The translations under genes and the position numbers were made by a program. Source: Streptomyces rochei (GTDB lineage: Bacteria > Actinomycetota > Actinomycetes > Streptomycetales > Streptomycetaceae). Taken from it: 57,805 bases of DNA. The notes under the pieces are model-generated. The model made no database searches, was not told the DNA's origin, and saw nothing but the letters and a program-made list of their open reading frames with translations. The first letter of the stretch is position 1; each line of letters opens with the position of its first letter. Below are positions 44,101 to 53,172 of the stretch, in pieces. Location of the stretch: the NCBI GenBank assembly GCA_002155895.1, contig MUMD01000215.1, positions 1 to 57,805 of the forward strand, read 5' to 3'.

Positions 44101-44928
44101 ATGAGTGACGACCACGTCTACCTGACCCTGGCCGAGGGACACGAGGACGACACCCGCTGGGCCTACGGCACCGGCTTCGAGGACCCGCTGCACGGCGTGG
44201 ACACCGCCGTGCCCGAAGGCGTCGACGCCGCTGAACTGGCCGCCGACTGCGTGGCCCTCGCCGACGACGCGCTGGTCTCGGCCCAGCGGCTCGCCGAGTG
44301 GGTCACCCGGGCGCCGGAGCTGGAGGAGGAGGTGGCGCTGGCCAACATCGGCCTCGACCTGCTGGGCCAGGCCCGTCTGCTCTACTCCCGCGCCGGCCAG
44401 GTCGACGGCACCGGCCGGGACGAGGACGCCTACGCCTACTTCCGGGACGCCGCCGACTTCCGCAACGTGCGCCTGGCCGAACTGCCCGGCGGCGACTTCG
44501 CCTTCGCGATCGCGCGGCTGCTGGTGCTCTCCACCTGGCGCCTGGCCCACTTCCAGCGGTTGGCGGCCCACCCGGACCCGGTCCTGGCGGCGGTCGCGGC
44601 CAAGGGCGTCAAGGAGCTGGCCTACCACCGGCAGTACGCCGCCGAATGGGCCGTGCGCCTGGGCGACGGCACCGACGAGTCGCACCGTCGGATGCGCGCC
44701 GCGCTGGAGCAGGTGGCTCCCTACCTCGGCGAGCTGCACAGCGCGCACGACGCGCGCGACGAGGTCGCCGACGTGCTGCGCCGGGTCACCGAGGCGGCGG
44801 GACTGCCGCTTCCGGTGTACCGCCCGCTGCCCGGCTCCGGCCGCGCCGGCGAGCACACCGAACACCTGGTGCCGCTCCTGACCGAACTGCAGGGCGTCGC
44901 CCGAGCCCACCCGGGGGCGACATGGTGA
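44101..44928 (+). CDS. paaC: Phenylacetyl-CoA epoxidase structural subunit PaaC
   Basis: A 275-residue helical-bundle subunit related to PaaA but with degenerate iron ligands; it stabilises PaaA. Characteristic stretches are CVALADDALVSAQRLAEWVTRAPELEEEVALANIGLDLLGQAR (residues about 55-97), LPGGDFAFAIARLLVLSTW and KELAYHRQYAAEWAVRLGDGT. GAGCAGG precedes the ATG. Its stop overlaps the start of paaD. Confidence 0.95.
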   Translation: MSDDHVYLTLAEGHEDDTRWAYGTGFEDPLHGVDTAVPEGVDAAELAADCVALADDALVSAQRLAEWVTRAPELEEEVALANIGLDLLGQARLLYSRAGQVDGTGRDEDAYAYFRDAADFRNVRLAELPGGDFAFAIARLLVLSTWRLAHFQRLAAHPDPVLAAVAAKGVKELAYHRQYAAEWAVRLGDGTDESHRRMRAALEQVAPYLGELHSAHDARDEVADVLRRVTEAAGLPLPVYRPLPGSGRAGEHTEHLVPLLTELQGVARAHPGATW

Positions 44929-45428
44929 CCGCGCTCCCGGACGCCCGCCGTGCCCGGCACATCGCCGAGCAGGTCCCCGACCCCGAGCTGCCCATGCTGA
45001 CCCTGGCGGACCTCGGAGTGCTGCGGGACGTCGAGGTGACCGGGGACGGCACCGTCGTCGCACGGCTCACGCCCACCTACTCCGGATGCCCGGCGATGGC
45101 CGAGATGCGCGCGGGCGTCGCCGCCCGGCTGCGCGAGGCCGGATACGCGCACGTGGAGATCCGCACGGTGCTCGATCCGCCCTGGAGCAGCGACTGGATC
45201 ACCGAGTCCGGGCGCCGCAAGCTCGCCGAGCACGGCATCGCGCCGCCCGGCGCCGCGCCGCGCGGCCCGGTCCCCCTGGTCCTGTCACCCACCCGGCCGG
45301 CCGTGCCCTGCCCCCGCTGCGGCTCGCGGGAGACCGAGGAGACCTCCCGCTTCGCCGCCACGTCCTGCAAGGCCCTGTGGCGCTGCCGGTCCTGTCGCGA
45401 ACCGTTCGAGTACGTCAAGGAGATCTGA
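44922..45428 (+). CDS. paaD: PaaD, metal-cluster assembly factor for the epoxidase
   Basis: A 168-residue DUF59/MIP18-type protein. The N-terminal domain has VPDPELPMLTLADLGVLRDV and PTYSGCPAMAEM. The C-terminal zinc-ribbon has two CxxC pairs (CPRCGS and CRSCRE), an extension found in PaaD. PaaD is thought to help mature the iron sites of the complex. It overlaps paaC by seven bases and shares one base with paaE (TGATG). Confidence 0.93.
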   Translation: MVTALPDARRARHIAEQVPDPELPMLTLADLGVLRDVEVTGDGTVVARLTPTYSGCPAMAEMRAGVAARLREAGYAHVEIRTVLDPPWSSDWITESGRRKLAEHGIAPPGAAPRGPVPLVLSPTRPAVPCPRCGSRETEETSRFAATSCKALWRCRSCREPFEYVKEI

Positions 45429-46552
45429 TGGCCCCGACCGCCCCCGCCTCGGCGTCCGCCGCCGCACCGGCGGTACCGGCCCGCACCCGTCGCCGTCCCG
45501 CCTTCCACCGTCTGCGGGTGGCCGCCGTCGAGCGGCTGTGCGCGGACGCGGCGGCCGTGAGCTTCGAGATCCCCGACGAGCTGGCCGAGGAGTTCGCCTT
45601 CGCGCCCGGACAGTCCCTCACCCTGCGGCGCGAGATCGACGGCCGCGACGAGCGCCGCTCGTACTCGATCTGCTCCCCGGCGGGTGCGGTCCCGCGCATC
45701 GGTGTCCGGGTGGTGCCGGGCGGCCTGTTCTCGTCCTGGCTGGTGAACGAGGTGCGGCCGGGCGACACCGTGGAGGTGATGGCCCCGACCGGCATCTTCA
45801 CGCCCGACCTCGGCACCCCCGGACACCATGTGCTCATCGCCGCCGGTTCCGGCGTCACACCCATGATCTCCATCGCCGAGTCGGTGCTGGCCGCCGACGA
45901 CCGCTCGACCGTCACCCTCTTCTACGGCAACCGCCGCACCGACACGGTGATGTTCGCCGACGAACTGGCCGACCTGAAGGACCTGTACCCGACCCGCTTC
46001 CAACTCGCCCACGTGCTCTCCCGGGAGCCCCGGGAGGCCGAGGTGCTCTCCGGCCGCCTGGACGCCGAGCGGCTGGCGGCACTCGTCGGTGCCCTGGTGG
46101 ACCCGGCGGGGGCCGATCACTGGTGGCTGTGCGGACCGCAGGGCATGGTCGCCGACGCGCAGCGGGTCCTGGCCGGCCTCGGCGTCCCGCCCGGCCGCGT
46201 CCACCGTGAGCTGTTCTTCGCCGAGGACGAGCCCGTGCGTGAGGTCCGGCACGAGGACCTGGGCCCGCAGGGGCCCGTCAGCGAGGTCGTCATCACCCTG
46301 GACGGCCGGTCCACGACCGCCGCTCTGTCCCGCGGGCAGAGCATCCTCGACGGCGCCCAGCGAAGCCGGCCCGACCTCCCCTTCGCCTGCAAGGGCGGCG
46401 TCTGCGGCACCTGCCGTGCCCTGGTCACCGACGGCCGGGCGGACATGCGCCGCAACTTCGCCCTGGAGGACGCCGAGGTCGAGGCCGGATACGTGCTGAC
46501 CTGCCAGTCGTACCCGGTCTCCGAGCGGCTGACCGTGGACTACGACAGCTGA
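45428..46552 (+). CDS. paaE: PaaE, ferredoxin-NADP reductase-like component of the epoxidase
   Basis: A 374-residue reductase delivering electrons from NADPH to PaaA. An FAD-binding barrel (RRSYSICS, about residues 76-83) is followed by the nucleotide-binding domain (VLIAAGSGVTPMIS and WLCGPQGM) and a C-terminal plant-type 2Fe-2S domain with CKGGVCGTC and a distant Cys in YVLTCQSYP. An Ala/Pro/Arg-rich N-terminal extension of some 25 residues precedes FHRLRVAAVERL. Last gene of the tightly overlapped paaABCDE operon. Confidence 0.95.
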   Translation: MAPTAPASASAAAPAVPARTRRRPAFHRLRVAAVERLCADAAAVSFEIPDELAEEFAFAPGQSLTLRREIDGRDERRSYSICSPAGAVPRIGVRVVPGGLFSSWLVNEVRPGDTVEVMAPTGIFTPDLGTPGHHVLIAAGSGVTPMISIAESVLAADDRSTVTLFYGNRRTDTVMFADELADLKDLYPTRFQLAHVLSREPREAEVLSGRLDAERLAALVGALVDPAGADHWWLCGPQGMVADAQRVLAGLGVPPGRVHRELFFAEDEPVREVRHEDLGPQGPVSEVVITLDGRSTTAALSRGQSILDGAQRSRPDLPFACKGGVCGTCRALVTDGRADMRRNFALEDAEVEAGYVLTCQSYPVSERLTVDYDS

Positions 46553-46603
46553 CCCGACGTCAGCGGAGCACGCCGGGGCGGCGCGCGGGCGGTCCTCGCC
46601 GGG

Positions 46604-47515
46604 TCAGGCGGTCTCCGCCAGGACCGCGCGGATGACGTGGCGGGCGTTGCCGGCCATGGCGGGATTGGTCCGGCGGTAGTACGGCAGCGCGATCAGCGCC
46701 TGGGAGAGTGTCCGCGCCCGGCCGCGCCGCCAGGTCGCGTCGTCCACGTCCAGCGCTTCGCGGAAGACCCTCCGGGCGGAGGGCGGCAGCAGGTTCCACG
46801 CCGGGAAGAGGTCGCAGGCCGGGTCGCCCGTGCCCAGACACCCGAAGTCGATGACCGCGCTCAGCCTGCCCCCGTCGACCAGCAGGTTCCCCGGCATCAG
46901 GTCGGCGTGCAGCCACACCGGCGGCCCGTCGGGGTCCGGGGCCCGCAGCGCGTCCTCCCACACGGCCGTCAGGGCGTCGCAGTCGACGCCCTCCTCGGGC
47001 AGGGCCCGCAACGCGTCGAGGGCGGCCCGGGTCTCCGGGTCGAGCGTGGCGAGCGGGCCGCCGCGGTGGGCGCGCGGGGCGTGCGGCAGGTCGACGTCGC
47101 GCAGGGCGGCGACGAAGCCGGCCAGGTCCCGGGCCAGCGGCTCGGGGGCGGTCAGCGCCCCGGCCACCGGCAGCTCGCCGGGCAGCCACCGGTACACCGA
47201 CCACGGCCAGGGGTAGCCCTCGGCCGGTTCACCGGCGCCGAGCACCTCGGGGACGGCGGTGGGCAGCAGCGGCGCCAGGCGGGGCAGCCACTCCCGCTCC
47301 CTCGCCACGTCATCGGCCCCGCCCTCGACCAGCGGCAGCCTCACGACCAGGTCGTCGCCCAGCCGGTACATCGCGTTGACCGTGCCGCCCGAGGGGAAGC
47401 GCTCCAGGGGCAGCTCCCCCCATCGAGGGAACTGCCCGGCGACCAGCCGTCGTACGAGACGGACGTCGAGGGGTCGCGGGACCGCAGGTGTCCGCCCGGA
47501 AGTCATGGGCGCCAT
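46604..47515 (-). CDS. Aminoglycoside phosphotransferase-family kinase
   Basis: A 303-residue APH/choline-kinase-fold protein. The ATP-binding region includes FPSGGTVNAMYRLGDDLVVRLP with the usual Lys replaced by Arg. The catalytic HxDxxxxN is VWLHADLMPGNLLVDGG and the metal-binding DFG-like motif is VIDFGCLGTGDPACDL. Close relatives in Streptomyces are annotated as aminoglycoside or macrolide kinases, but most have unknown small-molecule substrates, so no resistance claim is made. ATG 47515 has GAGGGG upstream; an ATG three codons later is possible. Confidence 0.8.
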   Translation of the reverse strand: MAPMTSGRTPAVPRPLDVRLVRRLVAGQFPRWGELPLERFPSGGTVNAMYRLGDDLVVRLPLVEGGADDVAREREWLPRLAPLLPTAVPEVLGAGEPAEGYPWPWSVYRWLPGELPVAGALTAPEPLARDLAGFVAALRDVDLPHAPRAHRGGPLATLDPETRAALDALRALPEEGVDCDALTAVWEDALRAPDPDGPPVWLHADLMPGNLLVDGGRLSAVIDFGCLGTGDPACDLFPAWNLLPPSARRVFREALDVDDATWRRGRARTLSQALIALPYYRRTNPAMAGNARHVIRAVLAETA

Positions 47516-47579
47516 CCGACCCCTCGACGTGGCCGTCCGTCAAACGCTTTGCCCGGCGGGCGGACCCGCGCCCGGCGGG

Positions 47580-48161
47580 TCAGACGCCGAACTCCGACGG
47601 CGGCACGCCGAGGGCGGTGCAGGCCTCGCGGATCGCGTACTGCTCGGCCGGCTCGAAGACCCCGTCCGCACCGGCGATGACCATGCCGGTCTGGATGACG
47701 GCCCGGGCCTCCGCGGGCTTCTTGGCGGCCTTGGCGATCACCTGCAGCGCCTCGCTGCGGCCCAGTTCGAAGTTGGCGAGGAGCTTGTCGACGTGCTGGT
47801 TGAAACGCTGGCGGAGCTGGTCGGCCGGGAAGTTCTGCAGCACCTCGTTGGTGACGATCAGCTCCTCCACGCGCTGGCGCTCCGCCGGCTCCACCTGGCC
47901 GTCGGCCGCGGCGACCAGGGCGCACATGGCCATGCTCGCGTCCCGGTACGCGCCGCTCTTCAGCTCGGTCTTGACCGACGCCAGCTGGGACTTGAACAGT
48001 CCGATCAGCTGGGCCTTCGAGCCGCCCGAGGACGACCCCGAACCACCGGCGAAGCCCTGCTGCCCGTGCTGCCCGTGGCCCTGCTGTCCGTGTCCGCTTG
48101 CTCCCCGAGTGCCCTGGGACTGCTGGAAGGTCTTGGCCTGGTCCTTGATCTTGTCCCACAT
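47580..48161 (-). CDS. TerB family tellurite-resistance-like protein
   Basis: A 193-residue protein. The N-terminal 40 residues (MWDKIKDQAKTFQQSQG and a Gly/His/Gln-rich linker) are followed by a helical TerB domain with metal-binding acidic loops: LVAAADGQVEPAERQRVEEL and MVIAGADGVFEPAEQYAIRE. TerB proteins belong to the ter stress and tellurite-resistance system; here it stands without terD or terZ neighbours. The ATG at 48161 is the natural start. On the minus strand TATACA (48199-48194) with TTCAAG 18 bases upstream is a plausible promoter. Confidence 0.82.
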   Translation of the reverse strand: MWDKIKDQAKTFQQSQGTRGASGHGQQGHGQHGQQGFAGGSGSSSGGSKAQLIGLFKSQLASVKTELKSGAYRDASMAMCALVAAADGQVEPAERQRVEELIVTNEVLQNFPADQLRQRFNQHVDKLLANFELGRSEALQVIAKAAKKPAEARAVIQTGMVIAGADGVFEPAEQYAIREACTALGVPPSEFGV

Positions 48162-48244
48162 CGCCACTCGTGCCACCTCGGCTTCTGTTGCTGTGTATAC
48201 GACTGCTGGGCATTCGCCTTGAACGCTCGAAGCATGAACGCGCC

Positions 48245-48264
48245 GGGGAACCGCGGAGTTCCCC
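48245..48264. promoter_or_regulatory. Inverted repeat in the terB/gtrA divergent gap
   Basis: GGGGAAC-N6-GTTCCCC, 7-bp perfect arms, 84 bases upstream of the TerB start and 98 bases upstream of the GtrA start. A possible operator; nothing else is recognisable in the gap. Confidence 0.4.
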
Positions 48265-48361
48265 GAAGGCAAAGACGAAGCAAAGCCTCTCATGCCGGTG
48301 GCGTAGTAGGCTGCGGGATCTGGAGTTCGACGGCCGGTCCGGCCGGCTGGGGGCGTGCGGT

Positions 48362-48793
48362 GTGGGTCGGCTGAGGGAGGTCGGCTGGTTCGGCGCGATC
48401 GGCGTCGTGTCCACCGTCGGACAGGCCCTGCTCTACTGGGCGTTGCGCCTGTGGTGGCCCCCGGCCGCCGCCAACCTCGTCTCCCTGCTGGTGCTGACGG
48501 TCCTGAACACCGAGGCCAACCGGCGCCTGACCTTCCGGCACACCGCCGCCGACCCGGTCCGCGCCCATCTCGGGGCCGGCGGCCTCTTCCTGCTCGGCTA
48601 CCTGGCCACGTCCGGCGCGGTGCTGTGGTTCAAGCACGCCCAGCCCGCCGCCTCCCCGGCCGCCGAGACCGCGGTTCTCGCCGCGACGTCGGTCGCCGTC
48701 ACCGTGGTGCGCTTCGTCGTCCTGCGCCTGGCGGTCTTCCGCGGCCCCCGTGTCCGGCCCGGCGCGCCCGCTCGGTCACCAGAAGGTTCCTGA
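48362..48793 (+). CDS. GtrA-like membrane protein
   Basis: A 143-residue protein with four predicted helices and the GtrA pattern: VGWFGAIGVVSTVGQALLYW for helix 1, NLVSLLVLTVLNTEANRRLTF (the conserved Asn/Arg loop), then GGLFLLGYLATSGAVL and a last helix ending RFVVLRLAVF. GtrA proteins are thought to flip or help move polyprenyl-linked sugars. The GTG at 48362 has GGGGG upstream; no glycosyltransferase gene is adjacent. Confidence 0.8.
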   Translation: MGRLREVGWFGAIGVVSTVGQALLYWALRLWWPPAAANLVSLLVLTVLNTEANRRLTFRHTAADPVRAHLGAGGLFLLGYLATSGAVLWFKHAQPAASPAAETAVLAATSVAVTVVRFVVLRLAVFRGPRVRPGAPARSPEGS

Positions 48794-48894
48794 GTCACTT
48801 TAAAGTGCGTTCTTCCACGTCAGGCGCCACTCTCCTACGGTTTCCGAGTAACCACCGAAGACCACGAGGACTCGCGGACGAGGAGACGGAACAC

Positions 48895-49302
48895 ATGGCC
48901 ATCACCCTGATGAACCCCGAAGGACTGCCCGAGATCGACGTCTACCGGCAGGTGTCGGTCGCCACCGGATCGAAGCTGGTCTTCGTCGCCGGCCAGGTCG
49001 CCTGGGACGCGGAGGGAAGGACGGTCGGCGAGGGCGACCTCGCCGCGCAGACCGAGCGGTGCTACCTCAACGTCGCCACCGCCCTCGCCGCCGCCGGAGC
49101 GACCTTCGACGACGTGGCGAAGCTGAACGTGCAGGTCGTCGACTGGACGCCGGACAAGATGCCCCTGCTCCTCGAGGGCATCGCCCGGGCGTCCGCCGCA
49201 CTGGGGACCACCCCGGTGCCGCCCGCCACGCTCACCGGCGTCGCGGCGCTGGACGTGCCCGAGCACCTGATCGAGGTGGAGGCCATCGCGGTGATCGACT
49301 GA
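48895..49302 (+). CDS. RidA family protein
   Basis: A 135-residue YjgF/YER057c/UK114 (RidA) trimeric protein. Visible are FVAGQVAWDAEGRTVGEGDLAAQTERCYLNVATAL and a C-terminal PVPPATLTGVAALDVPEHLIEVEAIAV. RidA enzymes hydrolyse reactive enamine/imine intermediates; whether the Arg required for that activity is present is unclear, since the usual R in TR-x-x-V is replaced here around TLTGV. It lies downstream of gtrA in the same direction. Confidence 0.85.
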   Translation: MAITLMNPEGLPEIDVYRQVSVATGSKLVFVAGQVAWDAEGRTVGEGDLAAQTERCYLNVATALAAAGATFDDVAKLNVQVVDWTPDKMPLLLEGIARASAALGTTPVPPATLTGVAALDVPEHLIEVEAIAVID

Positions 49303-49411
49303 CGCCGGCGCGGTGACCGGCCGGTTTGAAGGACGGGACGCCGGACACGCGAGGGGCGGGCGCCGCGGACCGCGGCGCCGAACCGCGTACCCGAGCATGT
49401 GGAGGCCGACG

Positions 49412-50341
49412 ATGGTGGAGAGGAACGGCACGGACGGCGGACCGCTCGATCGTCCGGCGATGCCCCAGGAGGAGGCGGAGATCAGCCCGCCCTACCGCTT
49501 CCAGCGCCAGCAGCGGCCCGGCCTGGAGTCGCTGATGGAGGTGCGCCCGCGCTACCACGCCCCGAACTACCGGGGCTCCGGCAAGCTCGCCGGGAAGGTC
49601 GCGCTGATCACCGGCGGGGACTCCGGCATCGGCCGCGCGGTCGCCGTGCTCTACGCCCGCGAGGGAGCCGACGTCGCCGTCGTCCACCTGCCCGAGGAGC
49701 ACGACGACGCCGAGGAGACCCGCGCGGCCGTCGAGAAGGAGGGCCGCACCTGCCTGCTCCTGCCGGGCGATCTGTGCGAACCCTCGTTCTGCGCGGAGGT
49801 CGTCGAGCGCACCGTGGCGGAACTGGGCGGCCTCAACGTCCTGGTGAGCAACGCCGCCTACCTCAACAGCCAGAACAGCCTCTCGGACCTGACGGCCGAG
49901 GACTTCGACCGGGTCTTCAAGACGAACGTCTACGCCTACTTCCACCTGGTCATGGCGGCCCTGCCGCACCTGTCCCACGGCGACGCGGTGATCGCCACCG
50001 CCTCCGAGGAGGCTCTCAAGGGCAGCGAGATGATGATGGACTACGCCGCCTCCAAGGCCGCGCTGGTCGTCTTCACGAAGTCCATCGCCCCCCACCTCGC
50101 CCAGCGCGGCGTCCGCGCCAACATCGTCTCCCCGGGCCCGACCTGGACGGTGCTCAACCTGGCGGGGCAGCGGTTCCCGGACGACTACCTGACGAACCTG
50201 GGCAGTTCGGCCCCCATGGGGCGGGTCGCCCAGCCGGAGGAGGTGGCGCCCGCGTACGTGTACCTGGCCTCCGACGCGGACTCCAGCTTCACCGTCGGCG
50301 AGGTCATCGCCGTCACGGGCGGCCTGACGGACACCCGCTGA
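49412..50341 (+). CDS. SDR family oxidoreductase (general-stress YhdF/YghA type)
   Basis: A 309-residue short-chain dehydrogenase with the 45-residue N-terminal extension of the YhdF/YghA stress group (PPYRFQRQQRPGLESLM). The NAD(P) motif is ITGGDSGIGRAVA, NNAG is replaced by SNAAY, the catalytic Ser lies in IATASEEALKG and Tyr-x-x-x-Lys in DYAASKAA. The C-terminal SSFTVGEVIAVTGGL is typical. The second ATG (49412) is chosen because GGAGG lies six bases upstream. Monocistronic, ending before a strong hairpin. Confidence 0.87.
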   Translation: MVERNGTDGGPLDRPAMPQEEAEISPPYRFQRQQRPGLESLMEVRPRYHAPNYRGSGKLAGKVALITGGDSGIGRAVAVLYAREGADVAVVHLPEEHDDAEETRAAVEKEGRTCLLLPGDLCEPSFCAEVVERTVAELGGLNVLVSNAAYLNSQNSLSDLTAEDFDRVFKTNVYAYFHLVMAALPHLSHGDAVIATASEEALKGSEMMMDYAASKAALVVFTKSIAPHLAQRGVRANIVSPGPTWTVLNLAGQRFPDDYLTNLGSSAPMGRVAQPEEVAPAYVYLASDADSSFTVGEVIAVTGGLTDTR

Positions 50342-50358
50342 GGCCCGTCCCGCGCCCG

Positions 50359-50394
50359 GGGCCCGCACCGGCGCTCACGGGCCGGTGCGGGCCC
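50359..50394. terminator. Bidirectional hairpin between SDR and a convergent membrane-protein gene
   Basis: Perfect 14-bp stem GGGCCCGCACCGGC / GCCGGTGCGGGCCC with an eight-base loop containing the minus-strand gene's stop codon (50375-50377). Confidence 0.78.
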
Positions 50395-50797
50395 GGCCCT
50401 GCCCGCGACTGCCGCTCAGGCGGCCACAGCCCGGGTCGTGGGCCTCGCCCAGCGACGTCCACCACCGCTCGCAGCAGCCCTCGCGCGCAAGGCGGGCGGC
50501 GGCGGGCCGGGTGCACTCCGGGCCGTGCGCGGCGCCCGAGTGACGCCAGAACGCGCAGCACGGGGCGGGCGGCAGGAGCGGCACCCGGGGACGCGCCAGC
50601 CGCTCCGCCCGCTGGGCCCGTGCCCGCCGCAGCCGGTGCTCTGTCCGCGCGCGGGCCGCGCACCACGTGAACACCGCGGTCGCGTACAGGCCGGGCAAGG
50701 CGAGCCAGGGGTGATGGGTGGCCGCGTATCCGGCCGCGACGAGCAGCACGACGGCGGCGGCACGGCACGCGTGGGCGGTGCGCAGGCTCGGCGTCAC
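50375..50797 (-). CDS. Small two-helix membrane protein with Cys/His-rich tail
   Basis: A 140-residue protein. Two hydrophobic segments (AAAVVLLVAAGYAATHHPW and LALPGLYATAVFTWCAA) are followed by an Arg-rich stretch and a Cys-rich C-terminus (PCCAFWRHSGAAHGPECTRP, then EGCCERWW) that could bind metal. Similar Streptomyces proteins are conserved hypotheticals. I prefer GTG 50797 with GGGAG five bases upstream; the frame is open to an ATG at 50836 without a ribosome-binding site. Function unknown. Confidence 0.65.
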   Translation of the reverse strand: MTPSLRTAHACRAAAVVLLVAAGYAATHHPWLALPGLYATAVFTWCAARARTEHRLRRARAQRAERLARPRVPLLPPAPCCAFWRHSGAAHGPECTRPAAARLAREGCCERWWTSLGEAHDPGCGRLSGSRGQGRARTGP

Positions 50798-50928
50798 GTG
50801 GACTCCCGTGGGTGAGGCGGACAGGGCTCGGGACATCCGTATGCCCCCGGTCCGCCGAGCTACGTGTCCCGGGCCCCGTCGGCCGAAAACCCGTTGCGGT
50901 CACCCACGGTCGCCCCCACCCTGCACTC

Positions 50929-51858
50929 ATGCCACCTGCTGCCGTGCGGCCGGCCACCCTCGCCGACGCCCCCGCCCTCACCGAACTGCTCAACGAGATC
51001 GACCGGATCGAGATCGGCGCGCCCGAGACCGACCAGCACACCGTCGAGGCCGACCTGAAGCACCCGCGGACCGACCTCGCGCACGACTCCTGGCTGGCCT
51101 TCGAGGACGGGCGCCTCGTGGCGTACGGACTGCTGTGGGACGAGTCGGGCGGCGAGCGCGTCGACGTCGACCACTACGTGCTGCCGGACCACCAGGCGGC
51201 CGGGCTGCTGATCCTCGCGGCCATGGAGGCCCGTGCCCTGGCCAGGGCACGGGCCAACGGGGCCGCCCGAGCCGTCGTCCACCTGTATCTCAACGCCCGG
51301 CCCACGACCGACACCGGTCTGCTCGCGGAACGGGGCTGGAGCGTCGTGCGGCGCCACCACGTGCTGCGCCGTCCCGTCGATGCGGCGGTCGACCTGCCCC
51401 CGAAGGCCCCGGCCGGTGTCCGGCTGCGGACCTGCGGGACGGAAGCGGACCGCCTCCGGGTGTACGAGCTGTACCAGCGGACGTTCGCCGACCACTTCGA
51501 CTTCCAGCCCCGTCCGTACGCACTCTGGCTGAGCGACATCGACGCCGACCGGCTGGACTGGTCCCTGGTCTGGATCGCCGAGTCCGACGACCTCGGGGAC
51601 GCCGGGTTCCTGCTGGCCCGTGACGACCGCGAGGCGATGGGCTGGATCCGCGCTGTCGGCGTCCTGCGCGAGGCCCGCGGGCGCGGCCTGGGCGAGTTCC
51701 TGCTGCGGCACGCCTTCGCCCGTTTCGCGGCACGCGGCCGGGACACGGTGGGCCTCGGCGTCGACACCGCCAACGCGACGGGCGCCCCGCGGCTCTACGG
51801 CCGCAACGGGATGACGGTCCACTACGCGGTCGACACCTGGGAGGCCGTCCTCGGCTGA
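50929..51858 (+). CDS. Tandem GNAT acetyltransferase
   Basis: A 309-residue protein with two GNAT folds, as in mycothiol-synthase-like proteins. The N-terminal domain (about 1-150: VRPATLADAPALTELLNEIDR) seems degenerate. The C-terminal one (about 160-305) has the acetyl-CoA loop VGVLREARGRGLGEFLLRHAF (R/Q-x-x-G-x-G/A) and GVDTANATGAPRLYGRNGM. Substrate unknown. Stands alone. Confidence 0.83.
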   Translation: MPPAAVRPATLADAPALTELLNEIDRIEIGAPETDQHTVEADLKHPRTDLAHDSWLAFEDGRLVAYGLLWDESGGERVDVDHYVLPDHQAAGLLILAAMEARALARARANGAARAVVHLYLNARPTTDTGLLAERGWSVVRRHHVLRRPVDAAVDLPPKAPAGVRLRTCGTEADRLRVYELYQRTFADHFDFQPRPYALWLSDIDADRLDWSLVWIAESDDLGDAGFLLARDDREAMGWIRAVGVLREARGRGLGEFLLRHAFARFAARGRDTVGLGVDTANATGAPRLYGRNGMTVHYAVDTWEAVLG

Positions 51859-51907
51859 CGCCCGGGTCGGCGGCGGGCGCGGGCCGGCGCCCCGGGGCCG
51901 TGCGGGG

Positions 51908-53167
51908 TCAGGCCGGCCGCCGTGCCGCCTCCAGCATGCGTCGCAGATGGGCCCGTTCCGGTTCGGTGCCGGCCATGTCCAGCGCCCGGCGGTAGGCGGC
52001 GGCGGCCTCGGGTCCCCGGCCGAGCCGGCGCAGCAGGTCGCCCCGGGCCGCGTGGTAGGGGTGGTGGCCGCGCAGCCGCTCCTCACCGGCGAGGCCGTCG
52101 AGCAGGGCGAGGCCCGCCTCGGCGCCGTCCCGCATCGCGACGGCCACCGCGCGGTTCAGCGCCACGACCGGGGAGGGCGCGAGCGCGGACAGCACGTCGT
52201 ACAGCGTCACGATCTGCGGCCAGTCGGTGGTCTCCAGGTCCGGTGCCTCGTCGTGCAGGGCGGCGATCGCGGCCTGCACGGCGTAAGGGCCGGGCGGGCC
52301 GCCGGTCAGGGCCGCCGTCACCAGTGCCGTGCCCTCCTCGATCAGCGCGCGGTCCCAGCGGGAGCGGTCCTGGTCGGCGAGCAGCACCAGTTCGCCGTCG
52401 GCGCCGGTGCGGGCGTCCTGTCGCGCCCGCACCAGGAGCATCAGCGCCAGCAGGCCCGCCACCTCACGCTCGGTGGGCAGCAGCCGGTACAGGATCCGCA
52501 CCAGTCGCACGGCCTCCGCGGTGAGGTCGGGACGTTGCAACTCGGGCCCCGAACTGGCCGCGTACCCCTCGGTGAACACCGAGTACAGCACCTGGAGCAC
52601 GCCCGGCAGCCGTTCGGGCAGCTCGTCCTCGCCGGGGACGCGGAACGGGATGCGGGCCTGGCGGATCTTCTGCTTGGCCCGCACGATGCGCTGGGCCATC
52701 GTCGCCTGCGGCACCAGGTAGGCGCGCGCCACCTCGGGGGTGGTCAGCCCGGCCAGGCAGCGCAGCATCAGCGCCCCGCGCGCCGGTGCCGGCAGGGCGG
52801 GGTGGGCGCAGGTGAAGAACAACTGGAGCCGTTCGTCGGGCAGCTCCGCGCCCGGGTCCGCGCGGGGCGCCGGCGCGGACCGGTCCGTCTCCACCTGGAG
52901 GGCGGCGAGCCGGGCGGCGTACACCTGGTCCCGGCGCAGCCGGTCGACGGCCTTGCGCCGGGCCGTGGTGAGCAGCCACGCCCCGGGCCTGGCCGGGACC
53001 CCCTGCACCGGCCAGTGCACCAGCGCCGCCTCGACCGCCTCCGAGGCGACCTCCTCGGCCAGGTCCAGGTCCCCGAAGCGCCGCACGAGGGAGGCCAGCA
53101 ACAGCCCGTGTTCCTCGCGGAAGACCGCCTCGACCGCGCGTTCCGCGCCGCCCGCCCGCGCGCCCAC
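51908..53167 (-). CDS. ECF42-type sigma factor with C-terminal TPR-like extension
   Basis: A 419-residue RNA polymerase sigma factor of the ECF42 type. Sigma region 2 (VEAVFREEHGLLLASLVRRFGDLDLAEEVASEAVEAAL) is followed by WLLTTARRKAVDRLRRD, then region 4 (LTTPEVARAYLVPQATMAQRIVRAKQKIRQA). The C-terminal half from about residue 190 is the DUF6596/TPR-like extension that distinguishes this group. The GTG start lies five bases after the DGPF gene's stop, so they are cotranscribed. DGPF proteins are the conserved genomic partner of ECF42 sigmas; no anti-sigma gene is present, as usual. Confidence 0.88.
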   Translation of the reverse strand: MGARAGGAERAVEAVFREEHGLLLASLVRRFGDLDLAEEVASEAVEAALVHWPVQGVPARPGAWLLTTARRKAVDRLRRDQVYAARLAALQVETDRSAPAPRADPGAELPDERLQLFFTCAHPALPAPARGALMLRCLAGLTTPEVARAYLVPQATMAQRIVRAKQKIRQARIPFRVPGEDELPERLPGVLQVLYSVFTEGYAASSGPELQRPDLTAEAVRLVRILYRLLPTEREVAGLLALMLLVRARQDARTGADGELVLLADQDRSRWDRALIEEGTALVTAALTGGPPGPYAVQAAIAALHDEAPDLETTDWPQIVTLYDVLSALAPSPVVALNRAVAVAMRDGAEAGLALLDGLAGEERLRGHHPYHAARGDLLRRLGRGPEAAAAYRRALDMAGTEPERAHLRRMLEAARRPA

Positions 53168-53172
53168 CGCCG